Part shown: in pieces, positions 39,308 through 50,550 of the stretch
Layout: each line of letters begins with the position of its first letter
Position numbering within the stretch: the first letter of the stretch is position 1
Source of the DNA: Mixophyes australis
Taxonomy: Eukaryota; Chordata; Amphibia; Anura; Limnodynastidae
Length of the DNA: 64,000 nt
NCBI GenBank assembly: GCA_036250195.1
Contig: JAVHZZ010000008.1
Span: forward strand, 8,050,434-8,114,433
Direction: 5' to 3'
Notes under the pieces: generated by a model
Told to the model about the DNA's origin: nothing
Seen by the model: only the letters and a program-made list of their open reading frames with translations
Database searches by the model: none
Position numbers and translations under genes: made by a program

Positions 39308-41195
39308 CCATCGGCAGGTCAGTTAGTACATGTAGGATCAGCAGGTCAATTAGTACATGTAGGATCAGCAGGTCAGTTAGTACATGTAGGATCAGCAGGT
39401 CAGTTAGTACATGTAGGATCAGCAGGTCAGTTAGTACATGTACCACCGGCAGGTCAGTTAGTACATGTAGGATCAGCAGGTCAGTTAGTACATGTAGCAC
39501 CGGCAGGTCAGTTAGTACATGTAGGATCAGCAGGTCAGTTAGTACATGTAACACCGGCAGGTCAGTTAGTACATGTAGGATCAGCAGGTCAGTTAGTACA
39601 TGTAGGATCAGCAGGTCAGTTAGTACATGTACCACCGGCAGGTTAGTTAGTACATGTAGGATCAGCAGGTCAGTTAGTACATGTACCACCGGCAGGTCAG
39701 TTAGTACATGTAGGATCAGCAGGTCAGTTAGTACATGTAACACCGGCAGGTCAGTTAGTACATGTAGGATCAGCAGGTCAGTTAGTACATGTACCACCGG
39801 CAGGTCAGTTAGTACATGTAGGATCAGCAGGTCAGTTAGTACATGTAGGATCAGCAGGTCAGTTAGTACATGTAGGATCAGCAGGTCAGTTAGTACATGT
39901 AGCACCGGCAGGTCAGTTAGTACATGTAGGATCGGCAGGTCAGTTAGTACATGTAGCACCGGCAGTTCAGTTAGTACATGCAGCACCGACAGGTCAGTTA
40001 GTACATGTAGCACCGGCAGATCAGTTAGTACATGCAGCACCGACAGGTCAGTTAGTACATGTAGGATCAGCAGGTCAGTTAGTACATGTAGGATCAGCAG
40101 GTCAGTTAGTACATGTAGCACCGGCAGGTCAGTTAGTACATGTAGGATCAGCAGGTCAGTTAGTACATGTAGGATCAGCAGGTCAGTTAGTACATGTAGC
40201 ACCGGCAGGTCAGTTAGTACATGTAGGATCAGCAGGTCAGTTAGTACATGTAGGATCAGCAGGTCAGTTAGTACATGTAGCACCGGCAGGTCAGTTAGTA
40301 CATGTAGGATCGGCAGGTCAGTTAGTACATGTAGCACCGGCAGTTCAGTTAGTACATGCAGCACCGACAGGTCAGTTAGTACATGTAGGATCAGCAGGTC
40401 AGTTAGTACATGTAGGATCAGCAGGTCAGTTAGTACATGTAGGATCAGCAGGTCAGTTAGTACATGTAGCACCGGCAGGTCAGTTAGTACTTGTAGCACC
40501 AGCAGGTCAGTTAGTACATGTAGGATCAGCAGGTCAGTTAGTACATGTAGGATCAGCAGGTCAGTTAGTACATGTAGGATCAGCAGGTCAGTTAGTACAT
40601 GTAGGATCAGCAGGTCAGTTAGTACATGTAGCACCGGCAGGTCAGTTAGTACTTGTAGCACCAGCAGGTCAGTTAGTACATGTAGGATCAGCAGGTCAGT
40701 TAGTACATGTAGCACCGGCAGGTCAGTTAGTACATGCAGCACCGACAGGTCAGTTAGTACATGTACCACCGGCAGGTCAGTTAGTACATGTACCACCGGC
40801 AGGTCAGTTAGTACATGTAGGATCAGCAGGTCAGTTAGTATGTAGCATCGGCAGGTCAGTTAGCACATGTAGCACCGGCAGGTCAGTTAGTACATGCAGC
40901 ACCGACAGGTCAGTTAGTACATGTACCACCGGCAGGTCAGTTAGTACATGTAGCACCGGCAGGTCAGTTAGTACATGTAGCACCGGCAGGTCAGTTAGTA
41001 CATGTAGCACCGGCAGGTCAGTTAGTACATGTAGCACCGGCAGGTCAGTTAGTACATGTAGCACCGGCAGGTCAGTTAGTACATGTAGCACCGGCAGATC
41101 AGTTAGTACATGTAGCACCGGCAGGTCAGTTAGTACATGTAGCACCGGCAGATCAGTTAGTACATGTAGCACCGGCAGATCAGTTAGTACATGTA
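39308..41195. repeat. 27-bp minisatellite, 70 copies
   Basis: The unit is nine variable bases (mainly GGATCAGCA, GCACCGGCA, CCACCGGCA or ACACCGGCA) followed by GGTCAGTTAGTACATGTA. The 1888-bp length equals 70 x 27 minus a single 2-bp deletion near 40838. Because 27 is a multiple of three and the unit lacks stops in several phases, frames of more than 500 codons are open on both strands; these are not genes. The right end is homogeneous GCACCGGCA-type, while the left and middle alternate types. Confidence 0.97.
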
Positions 41196-41688
41196 GTAAT
41201 GCTATTGCAGTAATCTACTTTTTCTAGAGCCCATCTAGAATATGCCATATATACTACTGTGAGCTGAGCTCTTAGTTTGCAGCATTTGTTTTTAATATCT
41301 GCTCTATAAAGTGATGTTCAAGATAAGTCTGCAGTTGGCTATACTGTCTGGGTACATTGATGGTTTTTTGTTATGGGTTCTGGTAATGACTTTCTTCAGA
41401 GGACTTTTCAAAATTAAACCCAGTGGTTTTTGTGTTTCTGAGCTGTATGAGAGAGTAATCCTCCATTGGACAGTCAGTTGTCAAAGTCTTTTGTATTCTG
41501 GGACCATCTTGGCTCAGCTCAACTTTTGTGTTCTGCTCCACTAAGTATCTTCTGAGAACTTTCAGAGGGAAAGGAATGCGGCCGACATCCAGTCCGGTGG
41601 GTGTCTTGTGGGTGCCTGATCTACCCAAATTATATTGGCTACAGCAAACCTTGTCTCTGGTTTTGATCTAGTAATTTAAATAAGTGCA
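41196..41688. other. Intronic spacer, no recognised feature
   Basis: No repeat family or gene recognised between the minisatellite and the MITE. Confidence 0.5.
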
Positions 41689-41862
41689 GGGGGTATATTT
41701 ACTAAGTTGTGAGTTTGAAAGTGGAGATGTTGCCTATAGCAACCAATCAGATTCTCGTTATCATTTATTTAGCACATTGTACAAAATAACAGTTAGGATC
41801 TGATTGGTTGCTATAGGCAACATCTCCACTTTTTAAACCAGCAGTTTAGTAAATATACCCCC
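41689..41862. mobile_element. Palindromic PIF/Harbinger-type MITE, copy 3
   Basis: Begins GGGGGTATATTTACTAAG and ends TTAGTAAATATACCCCC, with GTTGCCTATAGCAACCAATC in the left arm and its complement in the right. It is more diverged than the other two copies, and the flanking duplication is unclear. Confidence 0.85.
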
Positions 41863-42734
41863 TGGAGTTAATTTACAATGCGCATGCATTGTGCACCATA
41901 TAATACCTTGGTTTTCCACCGCTAAACCTTCCTTTCACTCTCTGGATCATCTATAACAAATTAAAAGTGTTCCTTAATATGTAGACACATTTATTTCAGG
42001 TACAGATTTATTCTGAGGCACAGAGAAAGCGGGAATGCCAGTATACGGGTACAGGGACTTGGGAATTCATTTTTTAAAAGGATTTATCTGAAATGATAAA
42101 GTTTTATAACTTTTGTAACTAGCAGCAAACAAAGCTCGTTTTCAGCAGAGCAGTCTCCTATGTGATATTACTTTAACGCTGGGTTGTGATGTTATTGGGA
42201 GTTTTGTAGGATTATACTTTGAGAGCTGAGGAAGTTTGAAATACCACAGAGTCACATGACCTGAAACGCGGGAAAAATATCCCATCTTTCAATTGTCAGT
42301 CTGTCACGTTGTGAACATTCTGGTAGTAGAAACAATTTGTAGTTTCTTGTTGGACGGAGAGGATATTTCCTGGTCTTGAAGTAAAGAGAGCAGGTGAAAT
42401 CTGATTCAGTGCAAACAATCACTGATGTAGGCTGGGGAGCCATTTTTCTTGAGAAAAACTTCAACCAAGGCTGACACAATGTTGTATAAACAGTGAAATA
42501 ATGTTTTCAGCAACATTGTCAGCAGTTTGTTTAGTAACAACAATTGGTGCAACAAGGCCCCAAATGTATCCAGACAAAGGGACACAAAAATTATATATGT
42601 GTTTATATTTATGTCTAAATAGAGATTTAAACTTTCTATTGTTAAAGACAATCTAACAAATATGAATTTGCACTGGTTTAATGCCCTATGGAGCACCTGC
42701 TGTTATCCCTGTAGCTTTTTCTCCTTGTCCCAAG
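41863..42734. other. Intronic sequence, no recognised feature
   Basis: Apparently single-copy; no gene or repeat recognised. Confidence 0.5.
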
Positions 42735-42762
42735 AACCTGTAACTGGTGACTGTGCTTTAAA

Positions 42763-43103
42763 GCAATCATCATCATCATCATTTATTTATATAGCACCAC
42801 TGATTCCGCAGCGCTGTACAGAGAACTCACTCACATCAGTCCCTGCCCCATTGGAGCTTACAGTCTAAATTCCCTAACATACACACACAGACAGAGAGAG
42901 AAAGACTAGTGTCAATTTTGATAGCAGCCAATTCACCTATCAGTATGTTTTTGGAGTGTGGGAGGAAACCGGAGCACCAGGAGGAAACCCACGCAAACAC
43001 AGGCAAAACATACAAACTCCACACAGATAAGGCCATGGTCGGGAATTGAACTCATGACCCCAGCACTGTGAGGCAGAAGTGCTAACCACTGAGCAACCAT
43101 GCT
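42763..43103 (-). mobile_element. Full-length SINE with 28-bp target duplication
   Basis: Antisense copy with a complete tRNA head, core and (GAT)n tail. It is bounded by identical 28-bp direct repeats beginning AACCTGTAACTGGTGACTGT at 42735-42762 and 43104-43131, which fix its ends exactly and indicate target-primed insertion. Confidence 0.95.
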
Positions 43104-43131
43104 AACCTGTAACTGGTGACTGTGCTTTAAA

Positions 43132-45005
43132 CCAATAGGTGACTGTATTCTGTTTGTATCATAACTAATCAGCCCAGAGAGCAAGAGATATCACTGAATC
43201 TTGTCCAAGTTTAGAGACGCAATGAATCCACCCAAACAGAAAAAAACACTAACCTAACAGACCCTTATAGACGACAAGTAAAAACGGAACAGCAAAATAA
43301 TGATGGATCTGCAAGCAAATTGCAATTAATTAGACACTGCAGCAATATATAGAGGATAGAATGAGTGCAACTTATCCTCTTTTTATACCTTTGAAAAGCT
43401 AATTAAGCCATAACTTATTTTGCAGTGTATTTTTATTGGAGCTGGAACCCTTGTGTTGGAGAGAGGCTAACAGATGCTCGTTCCTCCTCTTTTATTCTCT
43501 TACACTATTTTTTATTTACAGTCGTCTTGTGACCTTATTAATGGAACCTCGGAATTTGATGGGAGGCTGCAGTGCCCATCTATCAAGCGTACTGTGTGGA
43601 GCCCGATTACTATTAGGACCTTCTAGGCCGAAGGTTTTTGTTTTTTTTGTGTTTTCTCTCTGCTCCAGGAAGTGCTGACAATGCACATTTAAAGATATAC
43701 GGACGATATTTTAGACAAGGCACAAAGTAAGGGAGGGCCGTTCTGCGGCGCTCTCAAGTGAGTAGATATTAGCAAAGCTATAGGTGGGAAGGCAGGAAGC
43801 ACAATTAGGCAGCCAGGGCAATAAGGTCCTTAAAATGCACATTTAATTGAAAAATAAAGATGCATAATGACATTTATTTTTTAAATATTGTGTTTGCACT
43901 TGTTATTCTATAGTTTTGGACTTGCCTGTGCTTCTCATATAAAGGGGGCAATTTAATTCCTGAAGATGAGCCGCGGGGTGCCGATGGAATAGGGCACTCC
44001 GCAGCCATGGAGGAGATGTATCTTTGCCGATTTTTCCTTGTAGCCCATAGAGGTGCCCAGAGAAATCAGCGAAAAAGTAAAGGTTCCCGTACACGCTGCC
44101 AACCAAGGGGCTCATGTAGGGCTGGATGGAAATTGCATCCCAAAAAAAGACACATCGGGTATATTGAGCGGGATGCAACTAAGCTGATTGTCATCACTAT
44201 CAGTTTGTAACGTAGACCAGTGATCGATCACAAGTTTCCTGTGTCCTGCAAGGTGCATGTGTGTCTTAGTCTCAGTCTACACAAGTCGCATGGGCTCCAA
44301 CACACCCTTACACGCATCCTCCTTTCCCGTTCCGCCTCTTCAATCAACTAGTTCTTTTTTGCCATGAGTAGAAGTAATGCTAATCGCCACAAAAGGAGCA
44401 CTAATCCCATTGGTTGGAACACACGTTAAAAAAAAAAAAAAAAGCTGGTAGGGTTACCATATATGATCGTGTATGCCGTCATTATCCGACTGCGCTAACA
44501 GAATCGGATCCGGCCATCCAGCCGCCCCACAGCTGGGACTTGTATACACACGTCCAGCCAAATATGACAAAGATCCAGCTACTCGGCATCTTAAGAGTCA
44601 GGAAGGAGTTAACGTACTGAATAAATTAATTCACAGATTGAAGAATTATGAGCCGGCAATAAAAGTTTTGGCAGCTTAGTTCTCTCTGCCTCTCAAGATT
44701 GATCAAATCCCTGCACCATCTATGGCTTTATTCCTTGCGTGTGACTTTGAAAAGCAGTATATAACAGGCTTTGTCACCTTTGGATGACTTTAATTGATTG
44801 GCTTGTATGTGCCCCCCTGGAACTTTTATTAAATACTGTACTTTTATTTTTTCAAATCTTATTTTTGTGGTTTTTAGCCCATTATTTCCTTAATCAGGTG
44901 TTGTTTATGTTGGGTACCGTGGGATACGACACAAAGCTGCTCTGTAGAAACAGAGCACAACAGTACTATACTTTATCCCAGGATAGTGAAAGGAAACATC
45001 TCTAG
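43132..45005. other. Intronic sequence, mostly unrecognised
   Basis: No gene. A fragment beginning GGGGGCAATTTAATTCCTGA near 43946 resembles the left end of the MITE at 28898, but no matching right end was found. Confidence 0.45.
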
Positions 45006-45006
45006 G

Positions 45007-45167
45007 ACTTATTTACTAACATTCAATGTAAGGGCAACATATTCACTGAACCACAGGAACCAATCAGCTTTTATCTGTCTAGTGCAAGTTAAACCGTGAA
45101 AATTGTCTGATTGGGAGCTGTTGTTGGTTGCACATTTTTCACCTAAATGCAGTGTTAGTGAATAAGC
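45007..45167. mobile_element. Small MITE
   Basis: CTTATTTACTAACATTCAATG near the left end is an imperfect inverted copy of the right end (CAGTGTTAGTGAATAAG). An AACCAATCAGCTTTTATCTG segment is typical of frog MITEs. No target duplication resolved. Confidence 0.65.
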
Positions 45168-45511
45168 TGCATTGCCTGATTATATAAAGGCATGGCTGAA
45201 AAACACAGGGGAACAATGGGCTGTAATGTGCGTAGAGCCATACAGTGAGACAAGCTGTACCAGGCAATGACGCTATTCGGTATTCATCAATAAATCAGTG
45301 GAGCGCACCCCACACAGAGAAGCTCATGTTCTCCTAACTTCCCCTGAAACATATTCTTATCCCTAGAGAGGGGATTGCAGAACGCTGGGAGGGGCTATAA
45401 ATGTAGATTTGTATATGTAGAATACTAATATTCTTATAAGGGTAAATTATTTCTGACCGCAGCACATTTTATCCGCCAAGAAGGACACTTAAGGTATACC
45501 TCTCATCTACA

Positions 45512-46279
45512 TACAGAGAGGGCGGACATTTTGTGGGCAATCAATGGCTTTCCTCAGTGATGTCACTGGTTCCTAGTGACTGGATAGGCTGCATTCTTAG
45601 TGATGTCACTGGTTCTTAGTGACTGGATAGGCTGCATTCTTAGTGATGTCACTGGTTCTTAGTGACTGGATAGGCTGCATTCTTAGTGATGTCACTGGTT
45701 CCTAGTGACTGGATAGGCTCCATTCTCAGTGATGTCACTGGTTCCTAGTGACTGGATAGGCTGCATTCTTAGTGATGTCACTGATCCTAGTGACTGGATA
45801 GGCTGCATTCTCAGTGATGTCACTGGTTCCTAGTGACTGCATAGGCTGCATTCTCAGTGATGTCACTGGTTCCTAGTGAATGGATAGGCTGCATTCTCAG
45901 TGATGTCACTGGTTCCTAGTGAATGGATAGGCTGCATTCTCAGTGATGTCACTGGTTCTTAGTGACTGGATAGTCTGCATTTTTAGTGATGTCACTGGTT
46001 CCTAGTAAATGGATAGGCTGCATTCTCAGTGATGTCACTGGTTCTTAGTGAATGGATAGGCTGCATTCTTAGTGATGTCACTGGTTCCTAGTGACTGGAT
46101 AGGCTGCATTCTCAGTGATGTCACTGGTTCCTAGTGACTGGATAGGCTGCATTCTCAGTGATGTCACTGGTTCTTAGTGAATGGATAGGCTGCATTCTCA
46201 GTGATGTCACTGGTTCTTAGTGAATGGATAGGCCGAATATCATGAATATTACTTTCATCTATAGAATGTCCGCCTCCAC
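45512..46279. mobile_element. Putative DNA element carrying a minisatellite
   Basis: CAGAGAGGGCGGACATT on the left and AATGTCCGCCTCCACTG on the right are inverted with three mismatches and enclose the 43-bp array. A further partial terminus (ATGTCTGCCTCCACTGTA) occurs at about 46514. No clean target duplication is seen, so the element is inferred. Confidence 0.5.
45557..46235. repeat. 43-bp minisatellite, 16 copies
   Basis: The unit contains GTGATGTCACTGGTTCCTAG and GACTGGATAGGCTGCATTCT. Sixteen copies run with an exact 43-bp period, apart from one 1-bp deletion near 45784. Each unit holds TGATGTCA, one base from the CRE palindrome TGACGTCA. Confidence 0.97.
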
Positions 46280-47077
46280 TGTGAGTAGGTGACTGGTACA
46301 TTAGGTCTTGTCAAATAAAAAAGGGTGAATTTGTTTCTTCCTTTTTGTGGCAAAAACACCTCAACCACCACAGATTAGTATAGCAGAAGAAATGCAGCAG
46401 AGCACTAATTATTCCATAATTCACACAGTTTATAGTATTATACATTTAGTCTATCCATCAATTCAAAACCTGTGACATCACTGAGGCCATGAGGCACGAT
46501 ACCAGGCCACAACATGTCTGCCTCCACTGTAATCATACTGTGCCAATCCCACCAGCCACCTTTGATTTTTTTTTTTTGCTCTTTACCACAAGAGCAATTG
46601 GAACAATTTCGGTGATTTCTGTGGCAGATATTCAGGAAATAAAAGGAAGTTCCTGATTTTCAGAACCATATTTTTTATTTTACCTGATGTTTTATCACCA
46701 TATTTCTTCATCCAAAGCAAAGTAGGTCAACTGTTCAAAGCTATTGCAAAATATAAGAGGAAACAACAATTACAATGATCCCTGCAAGATTTTACATGTG
46801 TTATTTGTCTATTTTAATGCAGTTACTTGGAAACTATAAGAAGGTTTATGGAACAAATATCAGATGTATATAAAAGTACCTTGTAAACGGCCCACGTTGA
46901 CCTCTTTAAATACCATCCTTCCTTCCCCTATAGCCCTTTAGTTGGTATCTCGCCAGGACCCATACTGATACCTGTACTGAAGCATCAGCCTGCCGGAGAG
47001 AGTATAGTAGTTATCAATGTATCTATCTACATAGAGGCGTGTACAGTGCAGCCACCACCTGAATGGATAATCGAAGA

Positions 47078-47080
<3 letters not shown>
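46280..47080. other. Intronic sequence, no recognised feature
   Basis: No gene recognised. See the entry at 45512 for the extra terminus-like sequence near 46514. Confidence 0.5.
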
Positions 47081-47112
<32 letters not shown>

Positions 47113-47371
47113 TTATATAGTACCACTAATTCCACAGCTCCCCATTGGAGCTTACAATCTAAATCCCCTAACATACACACACAGAGAGACTAAGGGCAAT
47201 TTAATAGCAGCCAATTAACCTACCAGTATGTCATTGGAGCGTGGGAGGAAACCCACACAAACACGGGGAGAACATACAAACTACACACAGATTAGGCCAT
47301 GGTCGGGAATTGAACTCATGACCCCAGTGCTGTGAGGCAGAAGTGCTAACCACTGAGCCACCGTGCTGCCC
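47081..47371 (-). mobile_element. SINE with internal deletion, antisense
   Basis: Head, core and (GAT)n tail are present on the minus strand. The segment that normally contains CTGTACAGCGCT and the adjoining GTTCTCT has been deleted (CCACAGCTCCCCATTGGAGC at the junction). Confidence 0.9.
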
Positions 47372-47689
47372 ATCCACTTCCTATCCAATCAGATGCTGAT
47401 GTTATAACTTACCTTCAGTGAGGTCTGGGCTCTTCTCTCCGTGCTCTACTGACACTTCAATAGAGGTTAGGGGTTATGTGAGGAACCCCACGAAACGGGA
47501 TGTATGAGGAGGAGGTTAGAAAGAAAGGGGGTCGTCCAGAAGTGTACAACCCCTTTAAATTTCTTGAGAAGTAATCCTTGTAAATCTTTGTCAGATAACA
47601 AAACGTGTATTTAACATTTGGACAACAACCCCCACCCCCTCCCACACACACACTTTTATGAACCTATGTGTTTATTGTATGGTTTTCTC

Positions 47690-48140
47690 TTCAGCGCTGG
47701 TAAATAAGAGGAAAATAAAATGTAATTATTGCGCGTCTTTGATTCCAGCTTCCTGGCTGTGAAGACAAACACACAACAAGCCCCCAAGTACATGTAATTG
47801 GGTTATATGAAGTCATTTATACACATAAGTGAATGTTATGGAAACTAGTCTTCCCGATCTTCACTTTACAAAGTGGTTTCATTAGCACCGCGTCCATGCG
47901 TGGCGCGCACTACTCTCTGTAATTAACTGTCATGTCAGGGTGTATTTGCGTACGGCATATTCAAGTGTCTGGTACAAGTCGGATCCCTGTTCTGCTGACA
48001 CAGTCGTGTGTAAACAATCTAGCCCTAAGTAATAGCCTCAATAATCTGAAGAGAAAATGCATATTAGACACAAAGATCCCATTTAGCCGAAACGAATAGA
48101 ATCAAGCGGAGAAACCTTTTCTCGCCGGTACAAATGCAGG
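47690..48140. promoter_or_regulatory. Candidate conserved non-coding block
   Basis: Repeat-free and CpG-containing, with homeodomain-like TGTAATTATT and CTGTAATTAACTG motifs and forkhead-like GTAAACAA near 48010. Selected by composition and motif content only. Confidence 0.25.
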
Positions 48141-49163
48141 CAACTGGTTGTTTTTTTGCAAACGCCATGACATAGATATTGTACTCAAGGATTTTGAGGG
48201 GTGAGGGGGGGGCTCTGATAGGTCATGCAGGCATTTATTAATTTAGAGTATTAAGATGTTTTTCTACAAAATTCGATGCACTCTCCGGAAATACGTCCTC
48301 TTTTTTTTTTGCAGCCGTCGGCCCTCGTTTAAAAATAAACTATTTTTGATCTTTATAATATTTTCTCCTTAGTGCTGTGGTTTATTTATTTATTTTTCTC
48401 TGGTAAATCTGGAAGTCCAGTATATATCTTGCTATTTTTGCTTTCCGATTCTTTTTTTTTTTCTCTCCCTCTTTAAACGAGAGAGTGAGAGTAGCACTAC
48501 CTGTGTTTTTAGAACTTTTCCCATCTTCTGTTTTTAAAAACACTTCAAAGGTAAATCCAGGAATATGCCTTATGTGAAGTGGAGTATTGTATTCACGTTA
48601 GTGTACCCATCCCCTACACACGCAGCTCAGGCGGACGTTTAATGGGCTGGATAATGTTTAGCAGAACAGAGGCTGTCGAGGCACTAGGAACTCGTTACCG
48701 AGGTATGAGGCACTTTGGGGCTACCTCACTGTGCGCCGGAGACGGACAGACATTAAAGGAGACTTTCAAAATGGGGACAGGCTTTGTTTCGTTTTTTTGG
48801 ATATTTTTTCTTTCAATTTTGGCCCAGCTTCTGCTTTGAACAGATCCGTCTTTGAAGAATCGCAATATAGCAGCTTCCAACGAGCTATGGAGAAATACAA
48901 ATATACAGAAGAGTCATGCCCTCTGCCTACAATAAACGATATCCATATGTTTTACTGTCCAGAAATAGGAAAATAAACCTTCATTATGTAAAGTGAATAT
49001 TTTCCCTCTAAGACCCTGTGCCATTAGATTATGTTTATATTAACTTTTTTCTATTTTTTTAGCTCTTTGTATGCCGATTTTTTTTCTTCTTGGCGTCATT
49101 GACACCATTTTATTCAGGTTCTACCTGGCGTTGCTGCATCTCGCTTGTTACCCTGGCTGTGTA
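48141..49163. other. Intronic sequence, no recognised feature
   Basis: T-rich runs near 48301 and 48452; no gene or repeat family recognised. Confidence 0.5.
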
Positions 49164-49171
49164 CCAGAGAT

Positions 49172-49453
49172 CATACTTACCTACTTCAGTAGGCGACGTC
49201 CGGGAGAGGGGCGTGACTAATGGGCAGAGGGGGGGCGGGGCGCCTTGAATTGCGTCATTTTGGCTCTGCCCCCACGAGTAAAATGACGTTTTGTAGCGGG
49301 GGTGGGGCCAAAATGACGCGATCCACAGAGAATCGCATAATTTTAACAAGGGGATTCCGGGATGCGGGAGAAATGCCAGCTCTCGCGGGAGCCCGGGAGA
49401 CTGACCCGAATTTCGTGAGTCTCCCGTACTTTCCGGGAGAGTTGGCAAGTATG
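49172..49453. mobile_element. hAT-like non-autonomous element, copy 1
   Basis: Left end CATACTTACCTACTT and right end AGTTGGCAAGTATG are inverted. The flanking octamers CCAGAGAT (49164-49171) and CCATAGAT (49454-49461) agree at seven of eight bases, fitting a hAT target duplication. The interior is CpG-rich, with CCCGGGAGAC and GTGAGTCTCCCG motifs found again at 50350 and 55850. Confidence 0.75.
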
Positions 49454-50356
49454 CCATAGATAAGGGAAAAAGGAGAGTTGCGCAGAAGTACCTAATAGGT
49501 TTTTAATAAAAAATGTCAAACAGCTGTGTAGAATACATGTATCACATACTGACAACCACAGAGTTACGGTGGAACGTATACTATGTATACACTAGCTTTT
49601 CTAAGAAACAAATAAAATAAAAATAAAAATAAATAAATAAATCTCAATAAAAAACAGATCACATGACCTCATAATCATGTATATACATGCATATATTGCG
49701 ATGCAACCCAATACACCTATTTATCACCAGCTGGTAAATATAGTTGGAATATCCAGATTTAATTGGATCCTGCAGGATATAAGGAAGGCAGAGAAATTGT
49801 TTTTCCCTTTTAGCTCTTCAAATATATAAATACAGTTGAAATTGAACTATTACATGTACATGCAAATGATGTTTCTTGATGGAGTTTAGATCTTCAGAAA
49901 ACTGTCCTTATAAGGATCAAATACCACATGTCTCCAAGAATAAAAACAGTTCCGTTATTGTGGATCTAATATGAATAATATCCGGTAAATAGACAGATGA
50001 AGAGAATTTGAATATTATAAATCATCAGTAAAATAAGATCTGTCGCAACCGCGACTGAAATTCAATAACAATTCCGTATATCGAACCATACTATGTATGT
50101 TAAGCGTCCAACAGAGGTGCAGCTTCTTTCCGCTTCAGTGGCTCTATATAATCAAAAGACCACATACCTCTGGGGATCCAAATCAGCTGATGATGAGTGT
50201 CTGTCAGCAATGGCAAAGATTGACCACCTTACCAGAAAGCGGGTCAGGATAAAAAACATACAGCAGTTCCTTTGGTGCGCACCAAATCCGGATCCAGACA
50301 CACAAATGACGTGTGGATGATAGGTCCCAATAATAATAGCGTAAAGTATGCCATAG
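49454..50356. other. Intronic sequence, no recognised feature
   Basis: AT-rich; no repeat family or gene recognised. Confidence 0.5.
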
Positions 50357-50550
50357 ATGCCTACTCTCCCGTAATGTCTAGGAGACTCTCGGGAGAGCAG
50401 GGCAACCTGCTGGTTCCCAGACACTTCAACAGTTAAGTGACGAGGGGGGTGGGGGGCTGAGCTTAGGGATGTGATTTGCGCGTCATCATGCCCTGCCCCC
50501 TGCTGTAATAGGCCAGGAAATGTGATGGCTGTTTAGGGGGCGTGGTCAAA
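50357..50550 (-). mobile_element. hAT-like element fragment, same family
   Basis: GCCTACTCTCCCGTAATGTC, AGGAGACTCTCGGGAG and GGGGCGTGGTC match the family at 49172 in the opposite orientation. The right boundary is uncertain. Confidence 0.55.

Noticed and set aside
39308..41195. CRISPR-like array
   Set aside because: The units are tandem with no unique spacers, and the context is a vertebrate intron.
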